Part shown: positions 52,801 to 62,700 of the stretch, one piece after another
How positions within the stretch are numbered: position 1 is the stretch's first letter
Layout of the letters: each line of letters opens with the position of its first letter
Assembly: GCA_031216445.1 (NCBI GenBank)
Contig: CM062210.1
Location: 67,001-131,000, forward strand
DNA length: 64,000 nucleotides
Direction of reading: 5' to 3'
From: Lateolabrax maculatus
Taxonomy: Eukaryota > Chordata > Actinopteri > Acropomatiformes > Lateolabracidae
The notes under the pieces: model-generated
The model's database searches: none
What the model saw: the letters and a program-made list of their open reading frames with translations, nothing else
Told to the model about the DNA's origin: nothing
Position numbers and translations under genes: made by a program

Positions 52801-55800
52801 CTTACGTTTAGAAGCCACAATGCATGACGTGATTTCTACTGACCAGACTGGTTTTATTTTGGGGCGACATTCATTTACAAATATCCGCCGGCTATTAAAT
52901 ATTATTCACTCTCCTGCGTCCAGTGCAGTCCCTGAGGTGGTTATCACGCTCGACGCAGAGAAAGCCTTTGATATGGTAGAATGGGGATATTTATTCACAT
53001 GCTTAAAGAAATTTGGGTATGGTCCTAATTTCATTTCATGGATTAAACTCTTATATACCTCACCCAAAGCCTCAGTAATTACAAATGGTAAGCGCTCTCA
53101 GTATTTTCAGCTGTCAAGAGGCACCCGTCAGGGCTGCCCTATCAGCCCACTGCTGTTTGCCCTGGCCATAGAGCCCTTGTCCATTGCACTCAAATCATTA
53201 CCCTCATTAAGTGGAATCCATAGGGGAGGGGAAGAGCATAGAGTATCTCTGTACGCAGATGATTTACTAATGTATGTATCGGACCCTGTTTCAAGCGCCC
53301 CCCATGTGATCCATGCTCTGAGGAGATTTGGTGCTTTTTCCGGGTACAAATTGAACTTTAGTAAAAGTGAATGTTATCCTGTGAATGACTTGGCTCTTCA
53401 AATACAGGACAATGCTTTGCCGTTCCAGATGTCTAGAAATGGCTTTAGATATCTGGGCATTAACATCACAAGGGACATGCAGAAGCTTTACCAGGAAAAC
53501 TTCTGTCTGCTATTTGAGAAAGTCAAATCAGACTTGAAGAAATGGAAAGCACTTCACCTATCTTTAGCAGGAAAAGTGAATTGTATAAAAATGAATGTAC
53601 TCCCCAAATTTGTTTATCTGTTTCAGTGTATTCCACTTTATCTCCCTAAATCTTTCTTCAAATCTATTGATAAGGTCTTCACTTCATTTATATGGGAGGG
53701 GAAGAAACCTAGAATACGGCTAGAACTGTTACAGAGGCCTAAAATGCAAGGTGGCCTGGCTCTCCCAAATCTTTGTCATTATTATTGGGCCTCAAATGTT
53801 CAAAAAATCATGTACTGGCTCCACACTCCTGATATGGACTGGTGCCATTTTGAAGCTGCATCTTGCACTTCAACCTCTCTCAGAGCCCTGGTCACCTCCA
53901 GCCTTCCCATCTCTACTTCTCAATACACCAACAATCCAGTAGTCATAGATACCCTCAAAATATGGTTTCAACTTAGACATAGCTTCGGGTTTAATAACCT
54001 TCTCCATATAAGTCCCATACACAATAATCATCTTTTCCTTCCAGCTAGATTAGACTCAGAATTTACTCTCTGGCAAAGACAAGGCATTTACAAATTTAAA
54101 GATATGTATATAAACAGTATTTTTGCTAGCTTTCATGACTTGTCACATAAATTTGGCCTCCCTCGTTCTAGCCTGTTTCGTTACTTCCAAGTCCGCCACT
54201 TCCTTCAACATCATGACCTTAACTTTCCATATTTACCATCACCTTCTGGTTTAGATGATCTGTTAGAAACTACCTTCAGCTTTAAAGGACTTATTTCAAG
54301 AATCAATAACTGTATATCCTCTTTTAAAAATACAACTCTTGCAAAGATAAAGGCAGCTTGGGTGGATGATCTGGGAGAGGACTTGGAAGAAGACATTTGG
54401 GATAGCGCTTTACTAAGAGTGAATGACAGCTCTTCATGTGCCAGATTAAGCATAATACAGTTTAAGGTCTTACATCGCATCCACTACTCCAAAGCCAAAC
54501 TTGCTAAAATATACCCTAACGCGGATGCAAGCTGCGACAGGTGTCGAAATACTCCTGCCGATTTAACCCATATGTTTTGGTCGTGTTCAGCCTTAACATC
54601 TTATTGGTTTGCAATCTTTAAAACATTGTCAGAGGCTCTTGATATTGTTTTACAGCCCAATGCAGTAATGGCCATATTTGGTACTACTGATAGAAGATAC
54701 TGTACAATAAGGAAAAGATATAAAAACATCATTGCTTTTACAACACTGCTTGCACGTAGAAGAATTTTATTACACTGGAAATCTAAAAGTCCACCTAGTG
54801 TGTCTCTGTGGTTTAATGACCTAATGCAGTTCATACAGTTAGAGAAAATAAAATACACTCTCAGGGGGTCCAGGGACAAATTCTTTTCAGTCTGGGATCC
54901 AGTGCTGACATATTTGGGTAAACTTAAGACTGTGCCTACTTAGCACCACTTAGCAGCCCTCTAGCATCTACATCTACAGTTGTGATATTTATCCTTGTGA
55001 GTTATAGTGTGTAGTGCACAACTCTGGAAAAAGGTGAGCCTATGATTGCGTATGGGTTTTTTTTTTTGCTTTGTTTTTTTTTGTCCTGGATGGATGTCCT
55101 GTATGTTGGGGGGGGGGGGGGGGGGTAATTCATACCAAATGAGGTGAGCATTGGTCTAAAGCTCTTTTGTAAATATTGTATCATGTAAAACTCCTGTGAT
55201 GAGTGCTCAATAAAAAATATATTAAAAAAATAAAAAAAATAACCCCAAATTTCGTTAAAATAAAAAACTTTTGAATTAGTCACAATTTCTGGGATTAAAT
55301 CTGTTCTGATTTTTTATTAAACTAAATACATTCTGAAATGTCAGTGTTCAATTAAAAAATTATGAAATGAAAAATTGGGATTAAAAAATTTGGCATAAAC
55401 CTGAAACAGTTTATTAGAACTAAAACGTGTTGATTTAACCTTGAGATTCGAAATTATAGCCCCTGATTTTTGTAAAATATTGAAATTCAGGATTAAAACT
55501 CCAAAATTCATTGAAGTCAAGTCAAGTCAAGTAAATTTTATTTATATAGCCCAAAATCACAAATCACGATTTTCCTCAGGGGGCTTTACGATCTGTACAG
55601 CGTAGGACACCTTGTGTTCTCAGACCCTCGATTCAGATCAGGACAGACAGGGAATAGATGTTGCATTTACAGAACAGACAGTTTCTGTTGTCAAGTAAGC
55701 CAAATGTACAGGACATGAGTTGTTGAACTGACACGGCTCTGTTTTTTCTTTTCATCTTTAACAATTTTCATTCAAGATGAGGCCTAAGTGGACATAGCAC

Positions 55801-56663
55801 TGACGTGAGAGTTTTTTTTGTTTGTTTGTTTGAAATTATGTACTTGCAGTAAAAGGACTATTCTAAGAATTTATTGAACCAGACTACAAGGTTATTTTGT
55901 GGGCTTAAATTGGAAACCTTCTTTTAATGATCAGAAGTACTTTCTGTTCAACAGCAACAGGAAAACAAAGAAAAAACTAAAACCAGAACACCAACTATGT
56001 TTCTACCTCCAGTTGCATTTAACCCGTATCTTCTGTATGGGTTACCGGCTGACATTTTTTCTACTTCCTGATTCAGGATCAGTATCTTCTGTATGGGTTA
56101 CCTGGTGGCCTGTTTCTACTTCCTGCTGGTGGGCGGAGACCTCCTACTGAAACCAGTCAAATCCATCCTGGTGTACTGGGACTGTCTGATTGGCTACAAC
56201 GTGTTCGTCATCACCATGAAGAACATTTTGTCGGTAAGATGCATCATTATCACTCAATCATACTGATATTTACAAAAATGAGTTAAATGTTATTATATAA
56301 TAGTTAAATTGTTAAATTGTCTGTCTGCCTATGTCTCTCTCTCTCTCTTTCTGCCTGTCTGTTTGCCCCTGTGTCCAGATCCTGGCCTGTGGTTTCATTA
56401 AGTCGTTGGTGTTAAATCACTGTTGGCTGATTCAGCTCTTCAGTCTGGCCTGCACCATCAAAGGATATACCAAACGTATGTAAACTGTCTACCTGTCTGT
56501 CTGTTTACCACTGACAGTTTATTTGAATCTTAATGATAACTTAATGTCAGAATTATAATTGTAACATACTGCATTTATAGTTTGTAGAGATCAGAATAGG
56601 GTCGTGCAATAATGAGATAACAATAATGACCTCAATATAATTTATAATAACTAATAATTAGTA

Positions 56664-56702
<39 letters not shown>

Positions 56703-59700
56703 TTATATTTTCCTTAAAAAATGTTGGATAAATGTTGGATATCATCTAACCACCCATACACCCTTGCTTCGTCCTGCCAGTCATGGAGGATGGCGGTAAC
56801 ATATTCTTGCGTTACTAGGCGAAGCTCCCGTCACTCACTTGGGTTTGTTTTGCGCACTCAGCAAAGACCCTAACCCTAACCCCAACACCCTCTCAAGCCC
56901 CGCTCACCCTAACACAAACACTGACCTGCAGGTGTTTGGATGATATGACATTCTTTTGATTCTAGATGTTTTGAATCCACCTCAGATTCATGAAATGTCC
57001 CGCCGTTTACCAAGTGTTTGCTATGTTCTGAGTTTAAACCATTTGGTTTCGTTCAGCCTTTAAAATTGAAGGGAATATTGATTTGACATTTATGGTGATA
57101 ATCCCTGATATTGACGGATCGCCCATCCAAGAGTCCAGAAACCAGCACAGAGCAGTAGAGACTGGTACAAACTACCTGTCTGTGTATCTACTTGTCTCTC
57201 TGTCTGTCTGTTTTTTATGTGTTGTTTATGTCCGTGTCACTTCCTGCAGCAGAGCAGCAGAGCAGTAAACAGTGTGAGTTGCCAAGCGACGAGGCAGGAA
57301 TCGTCTGGGATGGCGTCTGTTTCTGTTTTCTGTTGCTGCAGAGGAGAGTTTTCAGGAGTCACTACTTCCTGTATGTGGTCCTGGACCTGCAAAATACACA
57401 ACTATTGGCCTCCAGGTAAACACTTACACACATGTAAACACACATACATTAACACACACACACAGTCACATGATGTTAATGTGTGTGTGTTGCAGGGGTG
57501 CAGAGCTCTTTGAGGCGTCCACGGTAAAAGCTGTCAGAGCGAGACTGGAAGTGGAGAAGACGTCCATGGATCTGCTGAAGAGACAGTAAGACACAAACAC
57601 ACCTTCAGTCAAGACCACTAAGGTCGAGTCCAAGTCCGAGCAGTTTAGAGAATCACGATGGAGTCTAAACAGACTCAACACCAAGACAAGTCCAAGTCTA
57701 AAGGGGATTGAGACAAACCCTGAAACCCCCATGACACCAAAATGAGTCAATCAAAACACACATTAGACCACAAGACCACAAGGTCGAGATGAGTCTGATG
57801 AAAAACAGTCAATACAAACCCCCACAAGACTGATACAAGTCCATGCCAGAATTCCCATGAGTCAAGTACCGTTTTGGTCTGAATCAGACCGAGACAGGAC
57901 TCACTCCCACAATGGCTGTAGACACCTGACCCGACTCGATAAGATCTGTACTTGGACATTGTATTTAAACACCATGCGTCGAGTCGCTGTGTCACACAGT
58001 TAATCAAATCAGGTGTTAATGGACACACCTGTGAATCACTTCCGGTCTCTCTTTCCTTCAGGATGGAGAGGATTAAGTCTCGACAGCAGAAATTCCGCAG
58101 GGGAAAAGAGAAAATTTTGAGTTTGACCCAAGACAGCTTCCACACTGAAGGTCTGTAAACAAACTTCTGTTGTCACGGTGACAGTTTGCAGCTGTCAATC
58201 ACAGGATGAACTGATGTTTTGATTTGTAGGTCAAGAAAATAGGAAGGGGCAGCGGCAGAAGGAGTGGTGGAGACCCTGGGTAAACCACGCCTCCAGTGAG
58301 TCATGTGACCTCTGACATCATCACTCTCACCCTTTCAGAGCTCACTGTCTGTCTGTCTGTCTGACCCGCCTGTCTGATTGCAGTGGTGAGGAGTGGTGAC
58401 TATTACCTGTTTGAGACCGACAGTGAGGAGGAGGAGGAAGAGAGGAAGGAGGAAGAGGAGAAGAAGGAGGAGGAACTACCTGAGAAATCAGCCTTCCAGG
58501 TGAGAACTCTTCACGGCTAATGAACACATTAAAGCTTGCTTTCCCTCAAGGTCCATTTAGTAGCTGTTCTGGAGCTCTCGACTGAATCACAAGGTCTTCC
58601 TCAGCAGTTTGCCAGATGATAATAAAAATAATATTTATAATTATAATGTGATAAATATTCTATTCTATGCTTATCTAATCTAATTTAATCTATCTATGTC
58701 TGTCTCTCTGCCTGCCTGTCTGTGTGTCTGCCCTCCTGTCTGTCTGTTTGCCTGTCTGCCTGTCTTTCTGTCTGCCTGTCTGTCAGTTTGTCTATCATGC
58801 CTGGATAACAGACTCCAGAACAGCAATGAGAGCTCGCAACAACCAAAAGAAACTCTGGAAGAAGAACTCCTCTGAGCGAAGGAGTAGGAAGGAGGAAAAG
58901 AGAGAAGGTGAGGAGGACGATGCGGGGGAGAGAGAAGGAAGGTGGAGGAGGAGGAGGAGGAGGTGAGGGTGAGGAGTAGGGGAAGAAGTAGTAGGAAGAG
59001 GGCACAAAGCCCACAGAGACCAGTGGGATCTGTTTGACTCTAGATGGTGAGATCTGCCATCACACAGTAAATGTAGAGTTATGTGTCATCTGCATATTGT
59101 GTTACCTGAACCAGGCAACTAACTGTGACTCCTCCACCTCTTCAGCATCTGGAGTTATAGAAGTGACGGAGGAGACTGAGGAGGACAGAGAAGACGAGGA
59201 AGAGGATGAGGAGAAAGAGGAGGGACCAGGTAGGAGGTCTTACCACCTGGAACATCATAATAATCAGGTGGACTGTATGAGGTTGTGTGTTGTAGTCAAC
59301 CAAAGATCCATTGTAAGGGAAGAAACTCCACTCTGTAACACCACTGTACAATCAGTGTTCCTGTAGTTCCTGTAGTGAGGACTCTTCATCACATCCTCTA
59401 CTCACAGTCCCATTCACATCAGATCAATAATTGAAACGTATAAACTTAATAGTTTTGAAAAAGGACCCAGTCAGATTATTAGCTACAGCTGTTAGCTACA
59501 TATTTAATTAACATCATGTATTTATCTATTTAGCCATGTGTAGAGAGCCAGATTCCTGACATCACTTCCTGTCTATCTTCTGTTAATCAATATAATCTTT
59601 CATACTTGTAGTAGTATATGATATTTTTTTCAAAAAATTTAATTAAGCCCCAGAAAGGCTGGATTTGTGATTGTTACAAATGTCAGAGTGGTTCTGAATG

Positions 59701-62700
59701 AATTTTTCTTATTTCTGGAACAGAACCTGGAAGTTCTGCTGTCACTTTGGCTCTCCGAGCATCTTTGGTATAAACATTTCTTTCAGGATGAATTCAATCC
59801 ACAGCAGAGTTTGACTGAAGCTTTCAACTCATTTTGATTGTAGTTTCTTTCAGAAGCTGAATCTGGAACATGAACAGGTTCATTAAGGGATTCTGCCACC
59901 CAGCAGCACTTTCACTGTCACTTGACACACGTGTTTGTGAACAATGAGGTCGGCTATCATCAGGTTTGTCATGGGTTTCAGATACAGCGTTGCATCGGTT
60001 CTCCAACACGTTGCGGTTCTGCTGGGTTCTGCTGTCGGCTCTGCTGGACTCTCTGACCGCCTGGCTCAGCGGTCTGTGTCGGGAACACATCGACATCTCC
60101 ACCGTCCTCCGCATCGAGCGCTGCATGCTAACGCGGCAGGCCAAGCAGGTACACACTCAGGACTAAGGTCCGCCACAGCAGGTGGATGTGTTGGAACTAC
60201 AACAAAGATGGAGGAGTTGCTTCATATCTATCATGGCTGAATCAGTGCTGTTGATTTGTTTTGTTTGTTTTTTTTGTTTGTTCAGGGTAACGTTCCCACC
60301 AGAGAGGCAATCCACATTTACTACCAAGAGCAGATGATGAAAACCTCCACAGAGTCAGGCCTTGACTACAATTCCCATGAAGCCGAGGGGCAGGCCTCAG
60401 CCGAGAGAGGAAGGGAAGAGGAGGAAGGAGAAGAAGAAGAGGGAGTGAATCCTGATACAGATGAAGAAGGAGCAGGAGGTCAAACAGCAGAGGAGAAACC
60501 AGAGACCAACCTAGGAGGAGATTATCCAGATAAATTAGGACCTGGACCAGAACCAATATCAGGAGGATATCCACTTGAACCAGGACTAAAGCTAGTATCA
60601 GGAGCAGGTGGTCCCGATGAATCAGAACCAGAACCAGTATCAGGAAGGGATTGTCCAGGTAACACAAAACCAGAAACTGTTCCCAGAGGAGACCCACTTG
60701 AAACAGAACTAGAACCAGTATCAGGGGGTCCATGTGAGCCAGTTTCAGCAGAGGGTCCGTCCTCAGGTGACCCAGCAGTGGAATTTAAAGGTGGAGATTA
60801 CCCAGAATGCCTGGTGGCTAAAACCAGCCAACGATCACGACCCAAACTGTCCAGGATGGAGGGAGTCCAATTTTCATCCTCCTCATCGTCCTCTTCCTCA
60901 CAGGAAGAAAGGATCAATCGGACTCACAGGTCAGTCCAGACAGACAGACAGGAAGACACAGACATGCAGACAGACAGGCAGGCAGACAGACAGACACAGA
61001 CACAGACATGCAGACATGCGGACAGGCAGACAGGCAGACAGACAGACAGACAGGCAGGCAGGCAGGCAGGCAGGCAGACAGACAGACAGACAGACAGACA
61101 GAGCACTGAATATGAACACATTTTAGCATTAAAGGGTTAGCTTGTATCTGTGTGCTGAACCAGGTTAGCTTAGCATTAGATCAGTCATGTGGATGTTCTC
61201 TGTTTTAACAGTGGTGAAGAATCAAACCAGCAACTTCCTGTTGACACACAGCCGACTCACACCATCACCAGTGCCTCCTCCCCCACCTCTCCGTCCTCCA
61301 CGTCCTCCCTCCTCCTCCCTCCTTCCTATAGCCTTGCTCTGGGCCTGGATCTGCAGGAGGAGGAGGCAGGGGGACACAGGAGGAGGGAGGAGCTGTCAGG
61401 ATTCAAGAGGAGGCTTCTGATTCAGACTACAGGGGAGAGGAGTGACTTCCTGTCTGACTCAGCCTCCACTTCCTGTCTGCTGACATCTCGCACCCAGGAG
61501 CTGACGGCCAGCGAGCTGCTCAGGAACAGGTGAGTCACAGGTGAGTCACAGAGATCGTTCACCTCTAACCTGCAGATGATTTACACTCTGCTTTGCTCAT
61601 GGTTTTAGGACTTTCTACGACGAGGAGCTGGAGGCATCAGACTGTTTCTATAGCAACCAGCACCAGATGCTCCAACTGTGCTACGCTCTCTACAACATCC
61701 TGGCAGCCAGGTAAACTCAGCACTACTGGTAACTCCACAGATTCCTCTGTGGTTGCTAAGATACTCAGACAATCCACTTTTCAGGTCGGAGACGGTGTGT
61801 TACCTGGTCATCGTGTTGAACCACATGGTGTCGGCCAGCTGTCTGACACTGGTACTTCCTGTTCTGGTGTTTCTGTGGGCAATGCTGTCCGTCCCACGAC
61901 CCAATAAGACCTTCTGGATGACAGCCATCATCTACACCGAGGTTCACACCACTCTGCTGCTGTTATTGACCTTTATTTAAAACTGCCAGCCGGCGTTAGA
62001 TTCAGCCCGTCTGTCTGTCTACCTGTCTATGTACTCAGGTTACCATCGTCATCAAGTATTTCTTCCAGTTCGGCTTCTTTCCATTCAACCAAAAGCTGGA
62101 GGTGGACCGCTCCAAACCGTTCCACCCCCCGAATATCCTGGGGGTGGAGAAGAAGGAAGGCTATGTCCTGTATGATCTGCTGCAGCTGCTGGCTTTGTTC
62201 TACCACCGAGCCATACTCAAGGTATAAAACACGAAGTTATAGTTGCCTTGAATTATGATACCACCTAGCCATACTCAAAGTACAAAACACTAAATTATTC
62301 TACACCTGACTCCACCTTCTTCCTCCTCCGCCGCAGTGCCACGGCCTGTGGGACCAGACTGTTACGACAGAGACAGATACTCTCAACAACCAGGCCGACT
62401 GTGCCCATGGTGCCACCTTCATCGATCTGGCTGAACCCGCCAACACACTGCGGCGACGAGGCAGGAGACGGACTCGTTCCAGCTCCACCCAGCTGCGCTC
62501 TCCTGCAGGTAGAATCTAACACACCTTATCTCTGTGTAAGATTTTGATTTTTTTTTTTTTAAATAAATGTAATGAGTCATGATTCACTGAGAGAAAATCT
62601 TTTGAAAGATTAGAGGTAGCGTCTCTCAAGTTAGTTGTGGCCAGAAGGTCGTCAGTAGGAGCTCTCTCAGGTTTGTTGGCCCAGGTGAGTCCTGCTGCAG

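Larger units (their letters stand above)
49478..55238 (+). mobile_element. Full-length L1 LINE, sense orientation, 16-bp target duplication
   Basis: 5,761 bp between exact 16-bp copies of ATAACCCCAAATTTCG (49462-49477 and 55239-55254). Begins GGCTTCTGGTTGCGACATGTAG. It has an intact ORF1, an ORF2 with only two frameshifts, a 3' UTR with a G-run (55,108-55,125), AATAAA near 55,210 and an A-rich tail. The exact duplication and few lesions indicate a recent insertion into piezo2 intron 25. Being sense, its polyadenylation signal lies in the gene's transcript. Confidence 0.95.

Noticed and set aside
58908..58966. Extension of exon 33 through the following purine-rich frame
   Set aside because: GAAG|GTGAGG is a good donor giving phase 1 as needed for exon 34. 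The extension is a low-complexity arginine/glutamate run.
60930..61140. Extension of exon 36 into a TDRQTDRQ repeat protein end
   Set aside because: The CAGA/CAGG array is intronic. The donor at 60,930 joins exon 37 in phase 2 and restores conserved sequence.
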